A DNA stretch of 17,962 nt from an uncultured Caulobacteraceae bacterium (GTDB lineage Bacteria; Pseudomonadota; Alphaproteobacteria; Caulobacterales; TH1-2): contig CALBST010000135.1 of NCBI GenBank assembly GCA_937967425.1, positions 1-17,962 of the forward strand, read 5' to 3'. The notes under the pieces were generated by a model. It saw nothing but the letters and a program-made list of their open reading frames with translations, searched no databases and was not told the origin of the DNA. Position 1 is the first letter of the stretch, and every line of letters begins with the position of its first letter. Shown here in pieces: positions 1-6,583 of this stretch. A program made the position numbers and the translations under genes.

Positions 1-107
1 ATGACGACGGCGGCGATAGCTTCGGCTCATCGAGCGGCAAGAAGCGCGTCAGCGACGGCCCGCGCGAGAGCTTTAATCAGGATCTCGACGACGAGATCCC
101 GTTCTAA
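1..107 (+). CDS. ssb: Single-stranded DNA-binding protein, C-terminal end (partial)
   Basis: Only the last 34 residues are in the window, read from position 3 and ending with TAA at 105-107. The reading frame is Gly/Ser/Asp-rich and ends in DLDDEIPF. This matches the flexible linker and conserved acidic tip of bacterial SSB, normally DDDIPF or a close variant. In the SSB family this tip docks replication and repair partners such as RecO, RecQ, the Pol III chi subunit and exonuclease I. The N-terminal OB fold lies upstream of the window, so the call rests on the tip and linker composition alone. The tip is distinctive enough to make another identity unlikely. Confidence 0.85.
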   Translation, partial: DDGGDSFGSSSGKKRVSDGPRESFNQDLDDEIPF

Positions 108-159
108 AAGTCTCAACCTTGCGACAAGCGCGTGCTAGGCCTTCGTCAGGAGGCTTGGC

Positions 160-1065
160 ATGCGCAGGCGTGAATTTATGATCGGCGCTGCGGCTCTGGG
201 TCTCGGAGATGCAGCTATGGCGCAAGATCTTGACTACGCCGCATTACAAGCAGGCCTGTGGGAACGCTTTCCATACGAACGCATAGAAAGCTCCGGCGCC
301 GATGCGTTGGCAGAGTGGACGCGGCTTAAGAGCGCCGGGCGCGGGGCGCCTATCATCGTCGGCCCGGATGATGAATTTCTGCGCATCGCCGAAGGCGTCG
401 TCGGATTCGTAGGCGACACGTCGAGGCCTTCGCCGCAGGAAATTCTGGCGGCTGCTGCAAGCCTTCAGCATCCGGAAGCCTTGAACGAGATGCGCGCGAC
501 CGAAGACGCCAGGTCACGCGCTTACATCGAGCAGATGCTGCGCGATCCGAACGTAAATTTGCCTCGCGTGAGCATCGGCGGCGTTCTGCAAACGGACGAA
601 GAAACGCGCGCCGAACTCGAGGCCTCTCTCGCTGAGGGTCATGCCCCACCTCTGGGGGAATGGCCAAGCGTCCCGCCGCAAAGCGCGGGGCTCAGCATTG
701 TCCAGGATTATCGGCGCCGCAAAACGTTCGAGAAGGTGCATATCGTGCTCGTCCCCGCCGAGCACTCATATGAGGCGCCTGCCTATCTTCAATGGGGCGG
801 TTGGAACGCGTGTCCGGCGCCGGAATATCAAGTGGCTGCGTTTCGAAGCTGGCATCAACGTTATGGCGCCGAGATCGTTGGCATCGCAGGTGATGTCATC
901 AACGCGCGCGTTACGCGGCGGCCAACGACACGCGAAGAAGCTCTGGCACTGGGGCGGGAGCAATACGCGTATTGCAACGATCTGCTCGATCAGGGTGTCG
1001 GGGCGCTCTCAAATCTGGCCGCTGGGCTGATGGCGGACGATTGGTGGTTCTTCTGGTGGGATTGA
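160..1065 (+). CDS. Tat-exported DUF4253 domain protein
   Basis: This is a 301-residue protein of unknown function. The start ATG sits 6 nt after a clear AGGAGG at 148-153. The N-terminus RRREFMIGAAALGLG followed by AMA-Q fits a twin-arginine (Tat) signal peptide of about 22 residues, so the mature protein is predicted to be periplasmic. Residues from about 190 to the end resemble DUF4253 (Pfam): the VPAEHS start, the YLQWGGWNACPAP block, YGAEIVGIAGDVIN, the EALALGREQYAYCNDLLDQG helix and the terminal WWFFWWD. The middle part (about 25-185) shows no family I recognise. It lies between ssb and a flavin monooxygenase on the same strand with only 31 nt to the latter, but no shared function is obvious. 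The domain call comes from remembered family motifs. Confidence 0.75.
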   Translation: MRRREFMIGAAALGLGDAAMAQDLDYAALQAGLWERFPYERIESSGADALAEWTRLKSAGRGAPIIVGPDDEFLRIAEGVVGFVGDTSRPSPQEILAAAASLQHPEALNEMRATEDARSRAYIEQMLRDPNVNLPRVSIGGVLQTDEETRAELEASLAEGHAPPLGEWPSVPPQSAGLSIVQDYRRRKTFEKVHIVLVPAEHSYEAPAYLQWGGWNACPAPEYQVAAFRSWHQRYGAEIVGIAGDVINARVTRRPTTREEALALGREQYAYCNDLLDQGVGALSNLAAGLMADDWWFFWWD

Positions 1066-1096
1066 GCGCTAGGCGCGTTGCGCCCATATCATTTCG

Positions 1097-2086
1097 ATGA
1101 TCCCACTCTCCGTTCTCGATCTTGCGCCTATCGTTGAGGGCAGTGACGTCGCGCAAGCATTGGCCAACAGCCGTGACTTGGCGCAACACGCGGAACGACT
1201 GGGCTACAAGCGCTTCTGGCTCGCGGAGCATCACGCCATGCCGGGGATCGCCAGTGCAGCGACGGCGCTGACGATCATGAACGCGGCGCAGGCGACCAAA
1301 ACCATTCGCGTCGGCGCCGGCGGGATCATGTTGCCGAACCACGCGCCGATCATCATCGCCGAACAGTTCGGCACACTCGAAGCACTGTTTCCAGGACGCA
1401 TTGATTTGGGGCTCGGCCGTGCGCCCGGCGGCGATGGGCTTACGGCACGCGCACTGCGGCGCACGCTGATCGGCGGCGAGGATCGCTTTCCGCAAGATGT
1501 GCTTGAGTTGCAGGCCCTGCTCGGACCGGCCGAACCGGGCCAGCGCCTGCGCGCCGTGCCGGGCGAGGGCGCAAACACGCCGCTTTGGATTCTCGGTTCG
1601 TCAACGTTCGGCGCGCAACTGGCGGCGGCGCTCGGTCTGCCGTTTGCCTTCGCCTCGCATTTCGCACCGGCGCAAATGATGAGTGCGATCGAAATCTATC
1701 GCGCGACGTTCCGGCCATCAGAACAATTGCAGAAGCCCTACGTCATGCTCGGCTTCAACATTTTTGCGGCCCCCAGCGATGAGGAGGGCCGCCTGTTGGC
1801 GACGTCGCTGATGCAAGCCTTCGCCAGCCTCCGTCGCGGCGAACCGCGGCGCCTGCAACCGCCCGATCCCACATTTGAGCAAAGCCTCACCGACACGGAG
1901 CGCGCCCAGCTTGGGCAAGTGCTGGAGTGCTCAGCCATTGGCGCGCCAGCTACCGTGAAGCAAAGCATCGAGAGCTTCATCACACGCACCGGCGCCGACG
2001 AACTCATCCTCGCCTCGCACATCTACGATCACGCAGCGCGCGTCCGCGCCTACGAGATCGTCTCGGAGGTGTGTGGTTTAGCCTAG
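1097..2086 (+). CDS. LLM-class flavin-dependent oxidoreductase (MsnO8/YhbW-like)
   Basis: This 329-residue protein closely follows E. coli YhbW along its whole length (YhbW is about 335 residues). Shared blocks are SVLDLAPI near the N-terminus, [17 protein letters not shown] (about 39-55), [24 protein letters not shown] (about 92-115), [13 protein letters not shown] and the C-terminal [13 protein letters not shown]. These define the luciferase-like TIM-barrel monooxygenases of the MsnO8 subgroup, which use reduced FMN and oxygen. The substrate cannot be read from sequence. It is expected to be cytoplasmic. The start is placed by similarity; no good ribosome-binding site is visible before it. 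It is transcribed with or just after the DUF4253 gene and faces the minus-strand tRNA-Pro. Confidence 0.9.
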   Translation: MIPLSVLDLAPIVEGSDVAQALANSRDLAQHAERLGYKRFWLAEHHAMPGIASAATALTIMNAAQATKTIRVGAGGIMLPNHAPIIIAEQFGTLEALFPGRIDLGLGRAPGGDGLTARALRRTLIGGEDRFPQDVLELQALLGPAEPGQRLRAVPGEGANTPLWILGSSTFGAQLAAALGLPFAFASHFAPAQMMSAIEIYRATFRPSEQLQKPYVMLGFNIFAAPSDEEGRLLATSLMQAFASLRRGEPRRLQPPDPTFEQSLTDTERAQLGQVLECSAIGAPATVKQSIESFITRTGADELILASHIYDHAARVRAYEIVSEVCGLA

Positions 2087-2122
2087 GCGGCATCCGCCGG
2101 CAGGTCGCCGGCCGAAGTGGGT

Positions 2123-2199
2123 TGGTCGGGGCAGAGGGATTCGAACTCTCGACATCCAGCTCCCAAAGCTGGCGCTCTACCAGGCTGAGCTATACCCCG
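2123..2199 (-). tRNA. tRNA-Pro (anticodon UGG)
   Basis: The minus strand folds into a standard 77-nt cloverleaf. The acceptor is CGGGGTA paired with TGCCCCG, the discriminator is A and CCA is encoded. The anticodon stem CCAGC/GCTGG holds the loop TTTGGGA, giving anticodon TGG at 2163-2165 (complement). The T-loop is TTCGAAT. It lies 48 nt downstream of the DUF192 stop on the same strand, so it may be read from the same transcript. Confidence 0.97.
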
Positions 2200-2247
2200 A
2201 CTTGGCCGCCGCGCTCATGCCATGCGACGGCCCGCGCGGCAATCGCG

Positions 2248-2739
2248 CTAGCTGGGAAAGATGCGATGCCGCACCCGGTCGCCGGGGCGGATTCCCAGCG
2301 CTTCTGCTTGACCCGCACGAATTTCGAGCACGCCGCGTGTCAGGCCGCTTGCCGGGATCGGCGCATCCGAGAACGGCGTCGTGTGGTCGGCGATATTCAG
2401 AATGCGCCCGTCGACGCCGATGAAAATAATGTCGAGGGAGGAGGGGGTGTTGCGCATCCAGAAGCTCGCATATTCGGGCGTCTGGAAGTGGAAGAGCATG
2501 CCGCGATCGTCGGGCAACGGGGCGCGGTTCATGAGGCCCTGATTGCGCTCGGCTTCATCGTCGGCGATCTCGACGTTGAAGCGGACCGGCCCGGCGTGCG
2601 TCTCAATGGTGAGCACTTCCGTCGGCGCGTTGGGGCCGATGCTTTCACCGCTCGCGCTTTCGACCGCCTGCGGGGCGCAGCCGGCGGCGCCGATGAAGAA
2701 AGCCAAAGCAGCGGCGCGAAGCGTGACGTACCAAGACAT
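2248..2739 (-). CDS. DUF192 family lipoprotein
   Basis: This 163-residue protein has an N-terminal hydrophobic stretch (about 5-19) ending in a lipobox-like AAGC with Cys21, so it is predicted to be a lipid-anchored envelope protein. The body matches DUF192: QGLMNR, RGMLFHF, SFWMRNT, LDIIFI and a final VLEIRAGQAEALGI. Family length is usually 110-170 residues, so the gene looks complete. The molecular function of DUF192 is not established. A GAGGGG about 8 nt upstream of the ATG (minus strand) can serve as ribosome-binding site. It is sandwiched between tRNA-Glu upstream and tRNA-Pro downstream, all on the minus strand, which suggests a shared transcript. Confidence 0.9.
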   Translation of the reverse strand: MSWYVTLRAAALAFFIGAAGCAPQAVESASGESIGPNAPTEVLTIETHAGPVRFNVEIADDEAERNQGLMNRAPLPDDRGMLFHFQTPEYASFWMRNTPSSLDIIFIGVDGRILNIADHTTPFSDAPIPASGLTRGVLEIRAGQAEALGIRPGDRVRHRIFPS

Positions 2740-2792
2740 GTGCGGGTCCCCTCAAGTGGGGTTTCTCTAGCACGCGGCGGTGGGCGGGAAAG

Positions 2793-2867
2793 TGGCAGGC
2801 CCTAGGGGAATCGAACCCCTCTTTTCAGGTTGAAAACCTGACGTCCTAACCGATAGACGAAGGGCCC
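2793..2867 (-). tRNA. tRNA-Glu (anticodon UUC)
   Basis: This is a 75-nt cloverleaf on the minus strand with encoded CCA. The anticodon stem TCAGG/CCTGA carries loop TTTTCAA with anticodon TTC. The D-arm GTCTATCGGTTAGGAC and the TC at positions 8-9 are typical of bacterial tRNA-Glu. The acceptor GGGCCCT pairs with AGGGCCT, making the first pair a G1-U72 wobble where E. coli has G-C. A good promoter lies just upstream. Confidence 0.96.
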
Positions 2868-2897
2868 GCGGAACCGCGAGGTGCGCGGGGAAGCGGC

Positions 2898-2926
2898 CAT
2901 ATAGAGGCGCCCGGCGGGGCTGGCAA
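2898..2926 (-). promoter_or_regulatory. Probable promoter of tRNA-Glu
   Basis: On the minus strand TTGCCA (2921-2926) is followed after exactly 17 nt by TATATG (2898-2903). These match the housekeeping sigma factor boxes TTGACA (5 of 6) and TATAAT (4 of 6). The predicted start of transcription, about 7 nt past the -10 box, leaves a leader of roughly 24 nt before the tRNA 5' end. Transcription could continue into DUF192 and tRNA-Pro. Confidence 0.6.
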
Positions 2927-3053
2927 GCCGCTTGGGGCGCAGCTGGTCCTTGCCGCCGTTGGGGGCCGCGCCCTTCCGGAACAACGCCTAGACAAGCTCA
3001 GGCCAGGCGCGCGTTATCCATCTCAACCATAGGAGACGCGCGATGGATGCCTC

Positions 3054-3950
3054 ATGTTTAAGGACGGCCTGATGGCGGGGGAGCGCATCCTCGTCACCGG
3101 CGGGGGCAGTGGTCTTGGCAAGGAAATGACCGAGGCGTTCGTGAAGCTCGGCGCCGAGGTTTACATCTGCGGCCGCCGGGGCGACGTGCTGCAGGAAACC
3201 GCCGACGAGATCATGGGCAAGCACGGCGGTAATGTCTGGCCGATCGCATGCGATATCCGCAATGCCGAGGCGATCCATGACATGGTGGATCAGATCTGGG
3301 CTGCCGGCGGGGCGTTGACCGGGCTCGTAAACAACGCCGCGGGCAATTTCATCTCGCGCACTGAAGACTTGACGCCGAAAGGCTTCGACGCGATCGCAAA
3401 CATCGTCTTTCGCGGCTCGTTCTACGTCACTCATGATATTGGCAAACGATGGATCGCCGAAGGCAAGAAAGGCAGCGTCTGCTCGATCGTCGTAACTTGG
3501 GTTTGGGACGGCGGTCCGTTCACAGTGCCGTCCGCGATGTCAAAAGCCGGCATCGACATCATGACCAAGTCGCTCGCGATTGAGTGGGGCCGCTATGGCA
3601 TTCGGCTGAACGCAATCGCGCCGGGTCCGTTTCCGACCAAGGGCGCTTGGGAGCGCCTTTCGCCGGGCGTAGATGCGGCCAGTGCTAGCAGCCGCACGGG
3701 CGCCGACAATCCATCCATCCACGGCCGCATCGGGCAGATGCATGAGCTGTGCAACTTAGCGGTTCTGCTGATGGGACCGGGCGCCGAATACATAAACGGG
3801 CAAACCATCGCCATCGATGGGGGCCAACACTTGCTGAACGAAGGCGGCTTCTACGGCCGCTTGTCGCAATGGGGCGATGCTGAATGGCAAGGCGCGCGCG
3901 ACGCCATCAAAGGCGCCAACGAGAAAGATCGCGCAAAGCGCACCACTTAG
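3054..3950 (+). CDS. SDR oxidoreductase, 2,4-dienoyl-CoA reductase-like
   Basis: This 298-residue short-chain dehydrogenase has a Rossmann TGGGSGLG at 15-22, a NNAAGNFIS block around residue 95-103 and a C-terminal INGQTIAIDGG. The order and spacing follow mitochondrial-type 2,4-dienoyl-CoA reductase (DECR1), including NNAAGNFIS, PSAxxKAG and the PGPxxTKGA motif. Ser160 and Lys164 of the active site are present. The position of the DECR1 catalytic tyrosine is Trp149. A role in CoA-thioester metabolism with NADP(H) is likely, but the exact substrate is unclear. The start at 3054 keeps the MFKDGLM leader typical of the family. An AGGAGA at 3031-3036 lies 17 nt away, too far to be ideal. ATG at 3072 (Met7), 7 nt after AAGGA, is an alternative start. 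It converges on the lipoprotein pair. Confidence 0.85.
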   Translation: MFKDGLMAGERILVTGGGSGLGKEMTEAFVKLGAEVYICGRRGDVLQETADEIMGKHGGNVWPIACDIRNAEAIHDMVDQIWAAGGALTGLVNNAAGNFISRTEDLTPKGFDAIANIVFRGSFYVTHDIGKRWIAEGKKGSVCSIVVTWVWDGGPFTVPSAMSKAGIDIMTKSLAIEWGRYGIRLNAIAPGPFPTKGAWERLSPGVDAASASSRTGADNPSIHGRIGQMHELCNLAVLLMGPGAEYINGQTIAIDGGQHLLNEGGFYGRLSQWGDAEWQGARDAIKGANEKDRAKRTT

Positions 3951-3959
3951 ACAAAGGTT

Positions 3960-3991
3960 CGCCGCGCGTCGCAGTCAAGCGAAGCGCGGCG
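3960..3991. terminator. Hairpin between convergent genes, probable bidirectional terminator
   Basis: CGCCGCGC (3960-3967) pairs with GCGCGGCG (3984-3991), and inside it TCGC (3969-3972) pairs with GCGA (3979-3982) around a 6-nt loop. This gives 12 base pairs with one G/A mismatch. It sits 9 nt after the SDR stop and 19 nt beyond the stop of the convergent lipoprotein gene. There is no long U tract, so efficiency is uncertain. Confidence 0.6.
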
Positions 3992-4010
3992 CCCTGATTT
4001 CTACATTGGC

Positions 4011-4340
4011 TTAGCTGCGATAATACGGCTCGCCGTTTTCATAGAAGTACCGCCCCGATTGGGGATCATAGAAGTAGTAGCGGCCGGTGCGTGCGTCATA
4101 GGCCTCGCGCCGGTTGCTGACGTTGCCGCAGCGGCCTTCTTGACGGCAGCCGAGATACCAGCCGGCGGCGGCGCCAACCGCGGCGCCGGCAAGGGCGGCT
4201 TCGTCATCGCCAAGGACTGCGCCCGCAACGCCGCCAAGCGCCGCGCCGCTCAGTGCGCCGCTTTCGCTCGGCGTCATGCTCGTGCATGCGCCCAGCGCAA
4301 GCACGGCGGCGGAAATGTAACCAGTAAGCGCTAGGCGCAT
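4011..4340 (-). CDS. Glycine-zipper lipoprotein, paralog A
   Basis: This is a 109-residue predicted lipoprotein. The start at 4340 is chosen because GGAGG lies 6 nt upstream and it gives a clean signal peptide, MRLALTGYIS, ending LALGAC with Cys19. An ATG 17 codons further upstream is less likely. Residues about 28-60 are a Gly/Ala-rich repeat (GALSGAALGGVAGAVLG and on) resembling the glycine-zipper segment of 17 kDa surface antigen/YMGG-type outer-membrane lipoproteins. A CRQEGRC pair follows. The C-terminus has two copies of an aromatic unit, GRYYFYDP and GRYFYENG. It is clearly paralogous to the next gene upstream on the same strand, sharing zipper, Cys pair and C-terminus. Function is unknown; envelope association is an inference. 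Confidence 0.8.
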   Translation of the reverse strand: MRLALTGYISAAVLALGACTSMTPSESGALSGAALGGVAGAVLGDDEAALAGAAVGAAAGWYLGCRQEGRCGNVSNRREAYDARTGRYYFYDPQSGRYFYENGEPYYRS

Positions 4341-4441
4341 GTCTTGCCTCCATCGAATTGGATTGATTGAGGGTTGAACGCCGGTGCGCACCGATGCGTT
4401 CCGCAGAAAATCCGGCGCGCTTCCTCTCGCACGTTCGAACC

Positions 4442-4795
4442 TTAGGGGTAAGGTTCGCCGTTTTCGTAGAAATACCGTCCCGATTGTGGATCCTGGAAAT
4501 AATAGCGGCCGGTGTTGCGGTCATAGTGTTGACGCGTGTTCACGCGGGATTGACCTGCGCCACAACCGCCATCGCGCACGCAACCTGCGTACGCGCCGCC
4601 AATCGCGCCGATCGCGGCGCCAATCGCCGCGCCGGACTCTGCATCGCCGTCGCCGACATTATTGCCGATCACGGCGCCGGCGACGCCGCCAAGCACCGCG
4701 CCAGTGGCGGCCCCGCGTTCAACGTTGCCTGTCTGCGTACACGCGGCGGCCATCAACGCGGCGGCGGCCATCGAACCCATAAGCGCTATGCGCAT
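4442..4795 (-). CDS. Glycine-zipper lipoprotein, paralog B
   Basis: This 117-residue protein is the tandem paralog of the gene that follows it on the minus strand 101 nt away. The signal peptide MRIALMGSMA ends in LMAAAC with Cys19, the same position as in its paralog. A longer glycine zipper (about 30-70) contains the paired repeats GAVLGGVAGAVIG and GAAIGAAIGAIGG. A Cys-containing segment (CVRDGGC) follows, then the aromatic tail GRYYFQDPQSGRYFYENG, nearly identical between the two proteins. An AGGAGT lies 7 nt upstream of the start. It lies 66 nt downstream of the CaiB-type gene on the same strand. Function is unknown; an outer-membrane or periplasmic structural role is plausible. Confidence 0.8.
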   Translation of the reverse strand: MRIALMGSMAAAALMAAACTQTGNVERGAATGAVLGGVAGAVIGNNVGDGDAESGAAIGAAIGAIGGAYAGCVRDGGCGAGQSRVNTRQHYDRNTGRYYFQDPQSGRYFYENGEPYP

Positions 4796-4861
4796 GAAAC
4801 ATACTCCTGGAACCCCAGGGCTTCAAAACGCAGCGCCAGTTTGGCTGTTCCGCCGCAAAGG

Positions 4862-6067
4862 TTAAATGGCGCCCACGTTGCGCAGGTTCGAAAGTTCCGT
4901 CTCGCTCGTGCCGAGAAGTTCCCGCAATACCTCATGCGTATCGTGGCCGAGGACGGGCGGCGCTATGCGAATGGATGGCGGCGTAGCGCTCATGCGTACC
5001 GGATTTGCGGCCAGCTTCATGGCCACGCCATCCGGACGCGTCGCCGTTGTCACCGCGCCGCGCGCGACGACCTGCGGATCGGCGTAAACTTGATCGAGCG
5101 TGTTGATTGGTCCGCAGGGCACGTCGGCCGCTTCGAGCGCCGCCACCCATTCGCTCGTCGTCCGTGTGCGCATGATGGCTGCCAGCGCCTCAGTCAGTGC
5201 TTGGCGATGGGTGACGCGCGCTTCATTCGTGGCGAAGCGTGGGTCGTCGCAAAGCGCAACGCCGGCGCACTGGCAGAAATCTCGAAACTGCCCGTCATTA
5301 CCGATCGCGAGAATGATGTGGCCGTCGGCGGTGGCTAAAACCTGATAGGGTGCGATCGCCGCGTGCTGGTTGCCGAGGCGTTGGGGCTGCTCGCCGGAAA
5401 CCAGATAACTGGAGCCGAGATTGGCGAGCATCGCGATTTGGCAATCGAGCAGGGAGACATCGAGCTGCTGGCCCTCGCCGGTGCGCTCGGCATGGCGAAG
5501 CGCGGCAAGGATCGATGTCACCGCATACATGCCGGTGAAAAGATCGGCGACTGCGACGGCGCTCTTCATCGGTTCGCCTTCCGGCTCGCCGGTAAGACTC
5601 ATCAATCCGCCCATGCCTTGAATGATGTAATCGTAACCTGGACGCTTCGCGTAGGGGCCCGTCTGACCGAACCCCGTTATTGAACAGTAGACAATTGAAG
5701 GATTGATCGCCGCGATCGACGCATAATCGAGCCCGTACTTTTTCAGGCTTCCCGGCCGGAAGTTCTCGACGAAAATCTGACAGTGCGGCGCGAGTTGACG
5801 CACAAGGCCCGCGCCTTCGGGCTTCGCGAAATCAATCGCCACCGAACGCTTGTTGCGGTTCGCGGCGAGATAGTAAGCGGCGTCGCCTTCGCCGTTCTCG
5901 ATAAAGGGCGGTCCCCAGGAGCGGGTGTCATCGCCGGCGCCGGGCTTCTCGATCTTGATCACGTCGGCGCCGAAGTCGCCAAGGATCTGGGTCGCCCACG
6001 GCCCGGCCAGCACCCGCGACAGATCCAGTACGCGGACGCCCGCCAGTGAAGCCTTCGTCGCCGTCAT
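4862..6067 (-). CDS. CaiB/BaiF family CoA transferase (family III)
   Basis: This 401-residue protein fits the family III CoA-transferases (CaiB, formyl-CoA transferase), which move CoA between carboxylic acids. Motifs in order are LAGVRVLDLSRVLAGPWATQ (8-27), LGDFGADVIKIEKPG (29-43), NRNKRSVAIDF (71-80), ENFRPGS, the GYDYIIQGMGGLMSLTG block (144-160) and ADLFTGMYA. In the last block Asp175 corresponds to the catalytic aspartate (Asp169 in formyl-CoA transferase). The C-terminal domain carries VPCGPINTL. The frame stays open far upstream, but the start at 6067 begins the family block at the usual distance and leaves a 54-nt gap to a divergent gene. The Shine-Dalgarno sequence is weak. The acid substrate cannot be told from sequence. 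Confidence 0.93.
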   Translation of the reverse strand: MTATKASLAGVRVLDLSRVLAGPWATQILGDFGADVIKIEKPGAGDDTRSWGPPFIENGEGDAAYYLAANRNKRSVAIDFAKPEGAGLVRQLAPHCQIFVENFRPGSLKKYGLDYASIAAINPSIVYCSITGFGQTGPYAKRPGYDYIIQGMGGLMSLTGEPEGEPMKSAVAVADLFTGMYAVTSILAALRHAERTGEGQQLDVSLLDCQIAMLANLGSSYLVSGEQPQRLGNQHAAIAPYQVLATADGHIILAIGNDGQFRDFCQCAGVALCDDPRFATNEARVTHRQALTEALAAIMRTRTTSEWVAALEAADVPCGPINTLDQVYADPQVVARGAVTTATRPDGVAMKLAANPVRMSATPPSIRIAPPVLGHDTHEVLRELLGTSETELSNLRNVGAI

Positions 6068-6121
6068 GGGTGTTCGCCGTCCGTTGCTTGCTTCGTATGG
6101 GCGCGGTGGTAGAGCGGGCCC

Positions 6122-6583
6122 ATGAGCGAAGTCAAAACGCCAGTCGCCACGGGCGGCTGCCAGTGCGGCAAGGTGCGCTACGCGCTCTACGTCGCCCCGC
6201 AGAACGCACACGTGTGCCATTGCCGGATGTGCCAACGCGCCACAGGCGGCCTCTTCGCCGCGCTTGCTGGGGCGCCCAAAAGCGAGTTCGCCTGGACCGC
6301 AGGCGAGCCTGCCTTTTTCGCCAGCTCGAACTTGGCCAAGCGCGCTTACTGTGCTGATTGCGGCACGCCGCTGTCGTTCGCCTACGATCTGCCCGAGGCG
6401 CGCTTCTATGTGACGATCGGTTCGCTCGACGATCCGAACCTCGCGCCGATCGTCATTCAGTATGGCGTCGAGAGCCGCATTGATTGGGTAAAGTTCTGCG
6501 AGCACGTGCCGTGCGAGAAAACTGGCGAAGATCCGAAGGCCGCGGCGTTTTTCGCTAAGATGGAAAGCCATCAGCGCACATGA
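6122..6583 (+). CDS. GFA (glutathione-dependent formaldehyde-activating enzyme) family protein
   Basis: This 153-residue protein has the zinc-ligand pattern of the GFA/CENP-V fold: GGCQCGKVRY (Cys13, Cys15), HVCHCRMCQR (Cys32, Cys34, Cys37) and YCADCGTPL (Cys77, Cys80). The late IGSLDDP block is also typical. The family is named for Gfa, proposed to aid glutathione-formaldehyde adduct formation, but most members have no proven activity, so only the fold is claimed. It is divergent from the CaiB-type gene with 54 nt between the starts. Its stop overlaps the start of the channel gene by 4 nt (ATGA at 6580-6583), implying translational coupling. Confidence 0.9.
   Translation: MSEVKTPVATGGCQCGKVRYALYVAPQNAHVCHCRMCQRATGGLFAALAGAPKSEFAWTAGEPAFFASSNLAKRAYCADCGTPLSFAYDLPEARFYVTIGSLDDPNLAPIVIQYGVESRIDWVKFCEHVPCEKTGEDPKAAAFFAKMESHQRT

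Noticed and set aside
2086..2112. GC-rich inverted repeats after the flavin monooxygenase gene
   Set aside because: Stems of 5-6 bp overlap one another and have no T run; not strong enough to call a terminator.
1927..2805. Plus-strand open frame of 292 codons across tRNA-Pro and DUF192
   Set aside because: It runs antisense through a tRNA and a clear DUF192 gene and shows no protein family signal.
4382..4393. Perfect 12-bp palindrome CGGTGCGCACCG upstream of lipoprotein A
   Set aside because: A 12-bp palindrome is expected several times by chance in a window this size with high GC; no second copy or promoter overlap supports an operator.
6068..6571. In-frame upstream extension of the CaiB-type gene (open frame to 6571)
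   Set aside because: It lies antisense over the GFA gene, has no family similarity, and the family N-terminal block begins right after the ATG at 6067.
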